In this document: positions 17,696 through 26,220 of the stretch, one piece after another | Layout: each line of letters starts with the position of its first letter | Position numbering within the stretch: the stretch's first letter is position 1 | NCBI GenBank assembly: GCA_945883845.1 | Contig: CAMCYI010000004.1 | Span: 65,475 to 129,474, forward strand | DNA from: Bacteriovorax stolpii | Lineage (GTDB): Bacteria > Bdellovibrionota > Bacteriovoracia > Bacteriovoracales > Bacteriovoracaceae | Reading direction: 5' to 3' | DNA length: 64,000 nucleotides | Notes under the pieces: model-generated | Databases searched by the model: none | What the model was told of the DNA's origin: nothing | Seen by the model: the letters and a program-made list of their open reading frames with translations, nothing else | Translations under genes and position numbers: made by a program

Positions 17696-18666
17696 AAGAA
17701 AACGGCAAGACTCGCAGAGATCTCTTCGAGGAGATAGTAATTGTAGTGCATCCCAACGATCATGAACTTATTGAGTGAATACTGAAGGCCACCATAGTAG
17801 GCCGTCTGAGTTTCGTCATAGGACAACTCGCCATCTTTGAACTTCTGCATGGGTGAAAGCTCTTTTCTCATCGCCGAGTTTAACAACCACTTTTTATAAA
17901 TGAACGAAGCTGAATACAGCTGGATCTTAACGGGCTCATTATCAAATAGTTTGTACTTCGTGCTGATCACACCGTAATCAAGAAAGATGTTGGCGAACTT
18001 AAGTCCCGCGAAATAATTTGTGACTGTGAATTTTTCCTGATACGACTGCTTACCGGTAAGATCTTCGTAAGTCTGATTCGTTTGTGGCACTTCGACATCG
18101 CGGAATTTAATGTGTACATCATCTTTGTAAACCGACGCCCCAAGGCTTAAAAAACCCAGTCTCATCGAAAGACCTGTGCCGAGGTTTACTTGTTTGATCT
18201 TCGTGTTGTACTTGAACAACATACCGACATCAATGCCGAGATTCTTACCCTTATAAAGTGCACGTCCGAGAGCGAAAGAATACTTAGGTGACTTGTACTG
18301 ATTATCTTTCTCATGCCGCTCAATGTAGTCTTCATCAAGCTCAAGAACCCGGTTTCCAAAAAATCCATTTTCAATTCTTGAACTCACCAGGGCCGCACCT
18401 GTTCTACCGGTCCCCGTGACGATGTTAAAAGATGGTGTGTTGCCCGACTGGTAAAAACTTTCCATTCCGATACCGCGGTCGTGGCTGACGTTGGCCGGGT
18501 TGAACTGAGAAGCTGTACCGACAGAAGGCAATGACTGAGCACTCGAACGTCTCGCCATTTTGTTTATGCTGGAACAGTTGGGAAGATTGATCACGTCACA
18601 CAGACTATCGGCCGCCTGAGCAGCTGAAAAAGAAAGCAAAAGAAGAGCGCCGTAGAGGTATTTCAA
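17692..18666 (-). CDS. Outer-membrane beta-barrel protein
   Basis: 324 residues with a signal peptide (cleavage near SAAQA-AD). The rest alternates Gly/aromatic-rich strands (KYSFALGRALY, LGTGLSMRLGFLSLGASVY, TAYYGGLQYSLNKFMIVG) and ends in F, as expected for an outer-membrane barrel. Residues CDVINLPNC form a likely disulfide at the mature N-terminus. The start codon is TTG with no obvious Shine-Dalgarno. It converges on the preceding gene with a 4-bp overlap. FadL-like or autotransporter-type barrels are possible; function unknown. Confidence 0.65.
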   Translation of the reverse strand: MKYLYGALLLLSFSAAQAADSLCDVINLPNCSSINKMARRSSAQSLPSVGTASQFNPANVSHDRGIGMESFYQSGNTPSFNIVTGTGRTGAALVSSRIENGFFGNRVLELDEDYIERHEKDNQYKSPKYSFALGRALYKGKNLGIDVGMLFKYNTKIKQVNLGTGLSMRLGFLSLGASVYKDDVHIKFRDVEVPQTNQTYEDLTGKQSYQEKFTVTNYFAGLKFANIFLDYGVISTKYKLFDNEPVKIQLYSASFIYKKWLLNSAMRKELSPMQKFKDGELSYDETQTAYYGGLQYSLNKFMIVGMHYNYYLLEEISASLAVFF

Positions 18667-18770
18667 TGTACGAACTAGTTAGGGTTTTTAAAATCCTAAC
18701 AGCTAAAGGATGAATTGCAAGAACCAGCAGCAGAGAAGATTCCCGACGGTTTTACTTAGCTCCTAAGTTC

Positions 18771-19586
18771 TCATTTATAGGTATTGAGACAATCCTTGGT
18801 CTGTCCACTTCGGTAACCTGTTTTAAAGGCGTCCACTCTTTGTGCAGAAGTCCCATGAGTGAATGAATCGGGCACAACTTCTCGTCCGCCCGCTTTTTGT
18901 AAACGGTCATCCCCTACGGCAGAGGCCGCATTCAGGGCCTCTTCAATATCCCCTTCTTCGAGAATATTTTTTTCCTGATCCGTAAGTTTTGCCCAAACAC
19001 CAGCGAGACAGTCTGCCTGAAGTTCCATTTTAATGGAAAGACTATTTCGTTCGCGCGGGCCCGCAATTGATTGCTTTTCTAAGAATGAGGCTTCCACACC
19101 GAGAAGATTCTGAACATGATGTCCGACTTCGTGAGCGATCACGTAGGCCACAGCAAAATCCCCTTCAGCGGCTAGCGATTTTGAAAGTTGATCAAAAAAT
19201 CCAAGATCAAGATAAACCTGCTGGTCTTGCGGGCAATAAAAAGGTCCAACTGCACTTTTCGCGCGACCGCAAGATGATTGAACGAGATTCGTAAAAAGGA
19301 CGAGCCGTGGTTCCTGATATATAATGCCATTGGTTTTAAAAACGTCGTTCCAGACATCTTCTGTGTCGGCGAGAATCACTGCCGCAAATTTTCTTCCGTT
19401 ATCATCAGTGGGTTTCACTTGCTGCTGTTGCTTATTGCCAGCATTTTGAGCAACGTAGTCGTTAGGATTTCCACCCATGAAATAATAAACCAGAGCACCG
19501 ATAATCAGGCCCCCAATTCCAATTGTTCCACCGGCACCACGGCGATCAACGACGTTTACACTTTGACGACGATCTTTCCAACGCAT
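18771..19586 (-). CDS. ypfJ: YpfJ-family neutral zinc metallopeptidase
   Basis: 271 residues matching the YpfJ/zinc_peptidase family throughout: N-terminal MRWKDRRQSVNVVDRRG, one membrane helix (about 20-37), and a periplasmic catalytic domain with HEVGHH and the downstream MELQADCLAGVWA carrying the third ligand. The tail VPDSFTHGTSAQRV is also typical. AGGGGAAGC precedes the ATG. Family length is about 280-290, so it is intact. The natural substrate of the family is not established. Confidence 0.92.
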   Translation of the reverse strand: MRWKDRRQSVNVVDRRGAGGTIGIGGLIIGALVYYFMGGNPNDYVAQNAGNKQQQQVKPTDDNGRKFAAVILADTEDVWNDVFKTNGIIYQEPRLVLFTNLVQSSCGRAKSAVGPFYCPQDQQVYLDLGFFDQLSKSLAAEGDFAVAYVIAHEVGHHVQNLLGVEASFLEKQSIAGPRERNSLSIKMELQADCLAGVWAKLTDQEKNILEEGDIEEALNAASAVGDDRLQKAGGREVVPDSFTHGTSAQRVDAFKTGYRSGQTKDCLNTYK

Positions 19587-19640
19587 GCTTCCCCTAAGGT
19601 TGAGTTTGCTTGCTGGAAAAATGCTACCGAATGTTGAGAT

Positions 19641-19681
19641 TGAAAGAAAGCTGCTCTCCCTCCCGGAAGATGGAGAGCAGC
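19641..19681 (-). terminator. Terminator of the M49 peptidase gene
   Basis: Perfect 10-bp stem GCTGCTCTCC/GGAGAGCAGC (19650-19659 and 19672-19681). On the minus strand it is followed by TTTCTTTCA. It lies about 10 bp after the M49 gene stop. Confidence 0.8.
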
Positions 19682-19690
19682 TGAAGAAAA

Positions 19691-21676
19691 TTATTTGTTA
19701 AGAAAACCCGCGATACCTTCTGGGCTGAGAGTACCGTAAACCTGAACTTTACCTTTAGAAATCTGCCAAGGCTGCTCAAAGGTACCAGAGTTGATAGCGA
19801 GTGTTGCTCCACGCTTGATTACATTCTGGAGCCATGGCTCGCTGATCGCCGAGAGAGGAGCATACTTGAGATACATATCTTTCAGTTCCTGCTCGAGTCT
19901 TTCAGCTTTAATGTTCTGAAGTTCGCGAAGAACTTCAACACAAACAGCGTGGTATTTTTCATAATCAGTTACACGAAGAACGAGGTTCTCGTCCGTCATG
20001 AGAGTTCCATCACGTGATTCTTTAACAATCGCTCCCTGCTCAATGAGAATGTTAAGAAGAAGCCAGTGTCCACGGTGGTGAGCTTCTGAAAGTGATTTCT
20101 GCTTTGAGAGGTCGCGAAGGAAGTTTGCATTGTACGCATCATACATCGCATTTCTGCTCTTAAGCGCTTCAGCCTGATCTTTGAACATACCGACTTCAAT
20201 CATGACCGGATCAGCAGCGAAAACGAGAGCTGTGAGATCTGCTCTTTGCTCTTCAAGTGAAGAACCGTTTGAACCGAGAACTGTCGTTGGATCTTCTTTC
20301 GGCCCATATTTTGTCGTGTTGTATGTACCTGATCCGTGACCAATGATCTCGTGAAGGAGAACAAGTGTGCGGCGACCTTGTGTCCAATGAGCGATCACAT
20401 CATCAACAACTGAAGCTGGTGCAAAAGTTTCGTAAACCTGACGGCGATCACGAAGCGTATTCGGATCCACATCCAGGCCCGGAAGATCGAGACGGATAAC
20501 GTTTTTCGCACCAACATCACGACGGATATCATCGTAGTTGGGAAGGTTATATCCGCCTGAACGGAAGCCGGAGATTTCCTGAAAATAGTAAACCATCATG
20601 GCCGGTGGTGAATAACCTTCTGGGAATTGTTTCTTGTATTGACCGTATGGCATCTGGTCTTCGAAAGACTGAGCGTGCTTAGCTAATGCTTTAGACATCG
20701 ATGTTGTTTTTGGATCAACGATCTGAACATATGATTCCCATGAACCAATTTGTGTCAGGTAGTCAGAGTAATACTCAACGTAACCCATCATGAAATCAAC
20801 TTTTGAATCTGTACCGTCTTTCACCCATTCAACGTTCATCTGACGGAAGTCTTCAACGTTACCTGTAGTGAGGTAGCTGACAAGATATGCAATTTGTTTT
20901 GCCTGGTGTTCAGATGATGCGTACTGGAGAGCGAGAGTGAGTTCTGAAACAACTTTTGTCATCGCCTTTCTGACTTCAAGCGGGAGTTTAGGATTGTTCA
21001 AGGCCTGAACTTCACACATCAGACCTTTAGGCCCCCCTCTCACTATGCGGCAGTTCACGTCGGACTTAAGTCCTTTCGCGAGAGCAGCAACAACTTCAGC
21101 ATGGGTGATTCCGTGCTCATACATGTTCGTGCCGGTATTCTCGAGGTCTTCACCTTCAGAATCTTCCGGACGCTGAAGAACTTCGTAGCTTGCATCTGTG
21201 AGAAGACGAACAGATTCATCAACTGCAAGAGCTTTTGCTTTTGAAGCGTGCTTTGTGAAAAGGGTGCGGACCTGATCTGCAGTTGCTTTTCTCAAAACAT
21301 ATTTACGGTTGGCCGTAGCATATGGCCCGACCTGATCTTCAAACTTAATCGCGTAGTTCAAAAGTTCATTAAAAGACTCGCCCATGAGAGATTTCGTGGC
21401 AGAAATATTCTCCTGGTTCAAAGCGGACTCCAGAACATTCTTGATGAGAAGCCCGTGACGATGGTTTTGATGAAGAAGAATGAACTTACCAGCATTGGCC
21501 GCGCTCAAAAGATGTGTGGCGAGTTTTTTCTCACGAGTCGTGAGACTTTCCCACACACCCTTACGGGGTTCAGAACTTGTGATTCTGATCTTCTCAGGAA
21601 CGATGAGGGATTCGTGAGCAGCGCCGAACGCGTTCACTGAAAGCAATACGAATAAACTGTTGATAATAAACTTCAT
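19691..21676 (-). CDS. Exported dipeptidyl-peptidase III-like metallopeptidase (M49)
   Basis: 661 residues with a signal peptide (MKFIINSLFVLLSVNAFGA). The M49 signature HEXXGH appears as HEIIGHGSG, and the second zinc motif as EEQRAD (EECRAE/D in the family). DPP III enzymes remove dipeptides from oligopeptide N-termini; most are cytosolic, so an exported form suggests digestion of peptides in the periplasm, host or prey. The ATG has AAAGGAG upstream, but that Shine-Dalgarno can pair with CTCCT next to the start codon. It is monocistronic with its own terminator. Confidence 0.87.
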   Translation of the reverse strand: MKFIINSLFVLLSVNAFGAAHESLIVPEKIRITSSEPRKGVWESLTTREKKLATHLLSAANAGKFILLHQNHRHGLLIKNVLESALNQENISATKSLMGESFNELLNYAIKFEDQVGPYATANRKYVLRKATADQVRTLFTKHASKAKALAVDESVRLLTDASYEVLQRPEDSEGEDLENTGTNMYEHGITHAEVVAALAKGLKSDVNCRIVRGGPKGLMCEVQALNNPKLPLEVRKAMTKVVSELTLALQYASSEHQAKQIAYLVSYLTTGNVEDFRQMNVEWVKDGTDSKVDFMMGYVEYYSDYLTQIGSWESYVQIVDPKTTSMSKALAKHAQSFEDQMPYGQYKKQFPEGYSPPAMMVYYFQEISGFRSGGYNLPNYDDIRRDVGAKNVIRLDLPGLDVDPNTLRDRRQVYETFAPASVVDDVIAHWTQGRRTLVLLHEIIGHGSGTYNTTKYGPKEDPTTVLGSNGSSLEEQRADLTALVFAADPVMIEVGMFKDQAEALKSRNAMYDAYNANFLRDLSKQKSLSEAHHRGHWLLLNILIEQGAIVKESRDGTLMTDENLVLRVTDYEKYHAVCVEVLRELQNIKAERLEQELKDMYLKYAPLSAISEPWLQNVIKRGATLAINSGTFEQPWQISKGKVQVYGTLSPEGIAGFLNK

Positions 21677-21744
21677 GAGGAGGTGCTCCTTTTAAGTGGC
21701 AATCCTTCATGAATAGTTGACCAAACTCCCCTCCGTCAAGGAAA

Positions 21745-21774
21745 TGAGATGGTGCCAAAAGGCACCCTATCTCA
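21745..21774 (-). terminator. Terminator-like hairpin after the sigma/anti-sigma operon
   Basis: TGAGATGGTGCC (21745-21756) pairs with GGCACC and ATCTCA (21761-21774) around an AAAA loop, with a 2-nt bulge. On the minus strand it follows the stop at 21790 and leads into a weak ATTTCCTT tract. Confidence 0.55.
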
Positions 21775-21789
21775 ACAGAAATATAGAGC

Positions 21790-22314
21790 TTATTGGAGAT
21801 TCTTGCGTTGTGGCGTTAGCATTTTTTCATCCTTCGGCTTTGGTTCTTGCGGTTTGCCCTGGATGAAGATTCTTCTCTTAGGCAACAGGTCGCGAATGTT
21901 TCCATCATCAGCAAAGATATCCACTTTCGGAAACACGACCTGGTCCACACTCATCGTCTTTGTACTGAGTGTGATGATGAAGGCACGTTTCTCGTCAACA
22001 CCATAGCTCGCCACTTCAATGAACTTCGCCATGTCCTTGCAGACGTCCTCACTCTCCAGGGTGAAGTCCCCGACTTCTTCTCCGAAGAAATTTCTGTAAC
22101 GGATGAACGGCAACGGGTTGTTGTCGTAGACTCGGTTGTTGGCACAGACAAGAGTCATCTCGCGGCCGTTGTGATTTAAGAGTGTGTACGTTTCGAAGCT
22201 TTCCGTTTCAGCGCGGATGATCTTTAGGACAATTTTATCCTTCGATTCGTATTTCACGACTTCGAGGGCAAAACTCACCGACGAAAGAATAAGAGAGAAA
22301 ATTAAAGCAAACAT
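21790..22314 (-). CDS. Small secreted protein, last gene of ECF-sigma operon
   Basis: 174 residues with a signal peptide (MFALIFSLILSSVSFA). The mature part is beta-rich (YTLLNHNGREMTLVC, FIRYRNFFGEEVGDF) with two cysteines and ends in a Lys/Pro/Gln-rich tail. No family is recognised. Its ATG shares one base with the stop of the preceding secretin-N-domain gene (TAATG), so the two products are probably made in step. A periplasmic partner of the two secretin-N proteins is inference. Confidence 0.65.
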   Translation of the reverse strand: MFALIFSLILSSVSFALEVVKYESKDKIVLKIIRAETESFETYTLLNHNGREMTLVCANNRVYDNNPLPFIRYRNFFGEEVGDFTLESEDVCKDMAKFIEVASYGVDEKRAFIITLSTKTMSVDQVVFPKVDIFADDGNIRDLLPKRRIFIQGKPQEPKPKDEKMLTPQRKNLQ

Positions 22315-23054
22315 TACCAGCCTCCTTCAATACGTTTCATAGAATAACCGCGCAGACCGAAACCGATAATGGTCCCGATGAGACTGAAGAGAACCAGAAA
22401 GATTATGTTATTGTCATTCAGGATAGATAAAAAACTTTTTTGCGTCTTGATGGTCTTGAGGTTTTTTTCGTTGAGTAACTTCACCTCTTCAGCAGAATTT
22501 ATGTATTCTGAGGTATCAAGTTCCTTCACGAGCTTCATCACTCGATGAACGTTTTTTCCTGTATCAGAAATAAATAAACTGTTCGTGTGTTCAATAATGC
22601 GGGCGTATCGTCCCATCATTGGACGGAGATTCCGGGCAAGCTCCGCACTAGGGATATGTTTCAGCTCGTACATGAACTGTACGTGCTCATAGGTATCCGG
22701 GACTTTCTCAAGGTCTTTGAAAGTCGCCGTGATGAGATACCGCACATCGCGGCTATTGAAGATACTTAGAGTCTGAGTTTCGGGTAGAATGCGAAAGCCG
22801 TAGCCACTTTGCGAAAGCATCGCAGAGATGTAGTTCTCAAGTGCGCTCTTCTCGAAGGAGCGGGGCCCTACCATGGTGAACTTTGTATCTCTGAAGTCGG
22901 AGTCAAAGACAACGTTAAGCTTTTGTGCACTCGCGTACTCTTTTACGAGTTCAGAGAGCATGAAGGCCGGAGAACTGAATTCAACCGTGTTGCCGGTAAC
23001 ATCGTAAACCGACGCATATGAACTAAGGGTAAATAGAAGGAGAATTAGGTACAT
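22314..23054 (-). CDS. Secretin N-domain (GspD N0/N1-like) protein with C-terminal membrane anchor
   Basis: 246 residues from the ATG at 23054, inside the end of the upstream gene (32-bp overlap). After a signal peptide (MYLILLLFTLSSYA) comes an N0-type segment (VEFSSPAFMLSELVKEYA...LNVVFDSDF) and an N1/N2-type segment (YELKHIPSAELARNLRPMM...LFISDTGKNVHRVMKLVKELD), the hallmark of secretin periplasmic repeats. There is no secretin pore domain. Instead a hydrophobic helix lies near residues 215-235. So it is an orphan secretin-repeat protein tethered to the inner membrane. Confidence 0.78.
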   Translation of the reverse strand: MYLILLLFTLSSYASVYDVTGNTVEFSSPAFMLSELVKEYASAQKLNVVFDSDFRDTKFTMVGPRSFEKSALENYISAMLSQSGYGFRILPETQTLSIFNSRDVRYLITATFKDLEKVPDTYEHVQFMYELKHIPSAELARNLRPMMGRYARIIEHTNSLFISDTGKNVHRVMKLVKELDTSEYINSAEEVKLLNEKNLKTIKTQKSFLSILNDNNIIFLVLFSLIGTIIGFGLRGYSMKRIEGGW

Positions 23055-23754
23055 TTCCGGCCCCCATGGATTCGTCAGTAAATTTCTTTTCAAGAATTTT
23101 ATTTTTAAGTTCGAGTTCCACGATCCGATGCTGGAGAGGATCGTCTTCGGGTGAAGTTTTAACCGGTTTATGTGTCAGTGCGGCCTTATAAACTTTCTCC
23201 GTGTCCATGAACTGGATGGCCTCAAACAGTTTGTAAGCATTGTCGCCCTTCTCATGAAGCATGATGGATCTTCCGTCCGAAAAATTCACGACTCTTCCGT
23301 ACCGGCTGAGAAATGGACGCAAATTTCTCGTAATGTCGCTACCTATCGGATGCTTAAGCTTATAAAGGACGGTCACAAAACGCTCGTCGTTCGGATGCTT
23401 CTCGTTGACGTAGATGTTAGATGGAAGGTATCGCACATCCCGTGCTTCGGAGATCCACTGATAACCTTTTTCCTGGATCAACGTATAGCCCTGGGAATCA
23501 AGGAGAGAACGAAAGAGAGATGAAAACTGATCGAAACTCGTCTTCTGATGGATGTAGAGATCCACTGCGGAAGTCTCATTCTTTAAAAGTCCTTCAGGAA
23601 ACGAAACGCTGATCTTCAACGCTTCAGCATAATCCTTAACCAGGTCTTTAAGCGGATAGCCCTTGCGCTGAAACGGCAGGACATTATCCCCTTCTGTTTT
23701 AATCGAAGCGTGAACGCTTCCAATTAAAATAAAAAAGAGGGCCAGAGTCTTCAT
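23023..23754 (-). CDS. Orphan secretin N-domain protein, soluble
   Basis: 243 residues: signal peptide (MKTLALFFILIGSVHA), an N0-type domain (YPLKDLVKDYAEALKISVSF), then an N1/N2-type repeat (YKLKHPIGSDITRNLRPFL, MLHEKGDNAYKLFEAIQFMD). It is a paralogue of the next gene with the same domain order but without the C-terminal helix. It ends in a charged Lys/Glu-rich segment that may form a short coiled coil. It starts one base after the anti-sigma stop. Likely periplasmic; a sensing or scaffold role for the sigma system is inference. Confidence 0.75.
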   Translation of the reverse strand: MKTLALFFILIGSVHASIKTEGDNVLPFQRKGYPLKDLVKDYAEALKISVSFPEGLLKNETSAVDLYIHQKTSFDQFSSLFRSLLDSQGYTLIQEKGYQWISEARDVRYLPSNIYVNEKHPNDERFVTVLYKLKHPIGSDITRNLRPFLSRYGRVVNFSDGRSIMLHEKGDNAYKLFEAIQFMDTEKVYKAALTHKPVKTSPEDDPLQHRIVELELKNKILEKKFTDESMGAGNVPNSPSIYP

Positions 23755-23755
23755 G

Positions 23756-24232
23756 TCATTCTCCTTCGACAGTTACGTTCTCACCGTGAGTGTAAACCAC
23801 CACCTCTTCTGAGAGGGGCTTGTTAATGGATATTTGTTCGGACTGATTAGCGATGATGACAAAGGCTATGACAGCGGAGACAGATGCCAGTTGAAACGCC
23901 GGAGCTCGGAGGTCGTTGATCGCTGTGGCGATGAGATCTTTCATATCCTGAGTCCAGTCTTCGAGAACTTTAGCCTTCTTCTGGGCATTGTGGATCTTTG
24001 TCTTTTTTTCTTCAAGAACCCGTCGGGCATCGGAGAAAATTCTTTCCCGGGTGAAGGATGAAACAGTTCGCAGGTTTTGGGATTTGAATTTCGTATCGAC
24101 TTTCGCCATCTGCGAAAGAATGAGAGAGCATTCGTTGCAATCGAGCAAATGCTCTTTTAAAAGACGTGATTGCACGTCTGACAGTTCATTCTCAAAGTAG
24201 TCCTGGAGGGTGGAGAACTGAGGGTGCTTCAT
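23756..24232 (-). CDS. Zinc-finger anti-sigma factor
   Basis: 158 residues. The N-terminal ZAS motif H-x3-C-x2-C appears as HLLDCNEC near residues 28-35, the sigma-binding zinc domain of RsrA/ChrR/RseA-type anti-sigma factors. A charged linker (about 70-95) precedes one membrane helix (about 116-132) and a ~25-residue periplasmic tail. Known family role: hold the ECF sigma factor at the membrane until a signal releases it. Its ATG overlaps the sigma factor stop (ATGA). Confidence 0.85.
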   Translation of the reverse strand: MKHPQFSTLQDYFENELSDVQSRLLKEHLLDCNECSLILSQMAKVDTKFKSQNLRTVSSFTRERIFSDARRVLEEKKTKIHNAQKKAKVLEDWTQDMKDLIATAINDLRAPAFQLASVSAVIAFVIIANQSEQISINKPLSEEVVVYTHGENVTVEGE

Positions 24233-24780
24233 AGCTCAACTCCTTCAGCGAGCAGCATGTTTTTGAGAGTTCGTCTTGCCTGAAAAAGTCCTTGCTTCAC
24301 AGTATTCACCTGGCACGAACAGATGCGGGAGATTTCAAGGTGATTAAGATCACTGTTGATCTTGAGGTTCATGAACGTTCTTTGCATGAGAGGAAGACGA
24401 TTCAGAAAATCCTGAATTTTTTCGTCTCTCTCTATCAGTTCAAAATCTTCTTCGATGTTTTTACTGTCGACAAGTTCCAGAGTTGCTTCTTCAAATTTCA
24501 CGTTCTTGGTTTTTCTGATTTCATCAATCGCCCGATTGGTGGCAATTCGGTAAAGCCAGGCCTTGAAACTATTCTTCAAGCGCTTGTCTTCTTCGTAAAA
24601 ATTTATTTTTGTGAGCATCGTCATTAAAACCTCGTGAAGGAGCTCTTCAGCGAGCTCAATCTTGCCTGTCATAGTCAGGAGATGATTCAGAAGGGGTGCT
24701 GAATAGATTTCGTAGAGCTCAGAAAAAGCTTCCTCTTCTCCACGTTTCAATCTGTCCACAATCTGCGTCTCACTGGCCAA
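24229..24780 (-). CDS. ECF-type RNA polymerase sigma factor
   Basis: 183 residues with sigma region 2 (about 15-90: FSELYEIYSAPLL, FKAWLYRIATNRAIDEIRK) and region 4 (about 120-175: LPLMQRTFMNLKI, LEISRICSCQVNTVKQGLFQ). There are no regions 1 or 3, so it is a group 4 (ECF) factor. The start codon is TTG with a good AAAGGAG ahead of it. It heads a five-gene operon with an anti-sigma factor and secretin-N-domain proteins. Divergent from the Hsp70-like gene by 48 bp, so shared control is possible. Confidence 0.9.
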   Translation of the reverse strand: MASETQIVDRLKRGEEEAFSELYEIYSAPLLNHLLTMTGKIELAEELLHEVLMTMLTKINFYEEDKRLKNSFKAWLYRIATNRAIDEIRKTKNVKFEEATLELVDSKNIEEDFELIERDEKIQDFLNRLPLMQRTFMNLKINSDLNHLEISRICSCQVNTVKQGLFQARRTLKNMLLAEGVEL

Positions 24781-24828
24781 AACGGGCTCCTTTCACTGCT
24801 ATAACGAAGGGGTGAGGTAAAAGGTTAT

Positions 24829-26148
24829 ATGAAAGATGAGTCTCTGGACTATTCCTTTGATCTTACATATCATTTCAGGATGTTAGATAAGTCCTTCTAC
24901 GCCGTCGATTTCGGAACTTCGAACTCGCTCCTGAGCCATGTTGCTCAGGACGGAACCATTACACCCGTTCCTTTGGATCCGAAGAACGGGCTCGTTTTGC
25001 GCTCCCTTTTGTACACTCCGGAAAAAAACCAATGGCACTTTGGCAGTGACGCCATTGAAGAGTACGTGAACCGTGAAGGCGAAGGACGATTCTTTCGTTC
25101 GATCAAAAAATTTCTGCCAGAGCCTGGCTACTCAGGGACGAGTGTTCATAATAAGAATCTTTCTATCTCTGATCTCGTGGCCGTTTTTCTGGGAGAAATG
25201 CGAAAGCGAGCCAACAAGTTCACCGGAAATGATGTTGAAAGGATTGTCCTGGGTCGCCCTGCCCTCTATTCTTTGGAAAAAGAAAATGATCAGCTCGCTC
25301 AGGACCGGATGCAGAAGGCCGCTGAAGTCGCCGGTTTTAAGGAAGTCATTTTCTGTCCTGAGCCTATTGCTGCCGGTCTCGATTATCAGCATCAGGAGAA
25401 GAAAGAAAAAATTGTTCTCATCACTGATTTCGGGGGAGGAACTTCAGATTTCACCCTCATGAAGTTTCACAATAAACCTTATTCGCAGGACGATATTCTG
25501 GGTCTCTCCGGAATTTTTATTGCAGGCGACGTACTTGATGGCGTGATGATGAGAGATTTTATTTCTCCGCATTTTGGATCCCAGTTTCAGTATCAGTTTC
25601 CGGGATCGTCCAACGTTTTAAGCTTCCCGCGCAATCTCCTGAAAAAAATCTGCTCTCCTGCTCACATCACTCATCTGCGTGAGAAAGATACATGGGAATT
25701 TCTCCAGCACATTGAAAAATTTGGCCTATCTGAAACTGATCAGTGCCGGATGAAAAATCTCCTCACACTTGTTGAAGGACAACTTGGTTTTCCCCTGTTC
25801 AACGAAATCGAAAAAGTGAAAGTCGCTCTTGGAAAAAAAGAAACTGATCTGTTCTCCTATCAATACCTTGATCTGGATGTTCAACAGGAAGTGACTGCTG
25901 CCGGTTACAGAGTCAGTGTCAGGCCGACAGTTGAAGAGATCATGAACACCATGATGGAAGTTTTCAAGCAATCGGGCCTCACCCCGGCGGACGTCGATGA
26001 GGTGTGTCTTACAGGCGGAACGTCACAGTTTCCTCTGATCAAAGTCCGTCTGCGTGAAATTTTTGGTGAAAGTAAGCTCTCCGAGCACAATATTTATCAG
26101 TCCGTTGTGAATGGACTAGCGCAGTACGCACTTAAAATCAATACCTGA
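24829..26148 (+). CDS. YegD-like Hsp70-family protein
   Basis: 439 residues with an Hsp70/actin-type ATPase domain: phosphate-1 loop VDFGTSNS, phosphate-2 loop ITDFGGGTSDF, EPIAAGLDY, and an adenosine motif in CLTGGTSQFPLIK. There is no substrate-binding domain or lid, as in E. coli YegD (about 450 residues). The ATG at 24829 has AAAGG at the proper distance; an internal ATG at 24880 would place the start just before the VDFGTSNS loop. Biochemical role of YegD-type proteins is unknown. It is divergent from the ECF sigma gene. Confidence 0.87.
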   Translation: MKDESLDYSFDLTYHFRMLDKSFYAVDFGTSNSLLSHVAQDGTITPVPLDPKNGLVLRSLLYTPEKNQWHFGSDAIEEYVNREGEGRFFRSIKKFLPEPGYSGTSVHNKNLSISDLVAVFLGEMRKRANKFTGNDVERIVLGRPALYSLEKENDQLAQDRMQKAAEVAGFKEVIFCPEPIAAGLDYQHQEKKEKIVLITDFGGGTSDFTLMKFHNKPYSQDDILGLSGIFIAGDVLDGVMMRDFISPHFGSQFQYQFPGSSNVLSFPRNLLKKICSPAHITHLREKDTWEFLQHIEKFGLSETDQCRMKNLLTLVEGQLGFPLFNEIEKVKVALGKKETDLFSYQYLDLDVQQEVTAAGYRVSVRPTVEEIMNTMMEVFKQSGLTPADVDEVCLTGGTSQFPLIKVRLREIFGESKLSEHNIYQSVVNGLAQYALKINT

Positions 26149-26208
26149 CCGGAATGTTAAGGCGCCCTTACATTTCATTGCATATCATCGCAAACGCTCT
26201 GGATGAAA

Positions 26209-26214
26209 TAGAAT
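26209..26214 (+). promoter_or_regulatory. Candidate -10 box six bases before the ATG
   Basis: TAGAAT is followed by exactly six bases and the ATG at 26221, with no Shine-Dalgarno in between. The -35 region is poor. It matches the pattern seen before 6886, 33615 and 41051. Confidence 0.35.
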
Positions 26215-26220
26215 GTTTAA

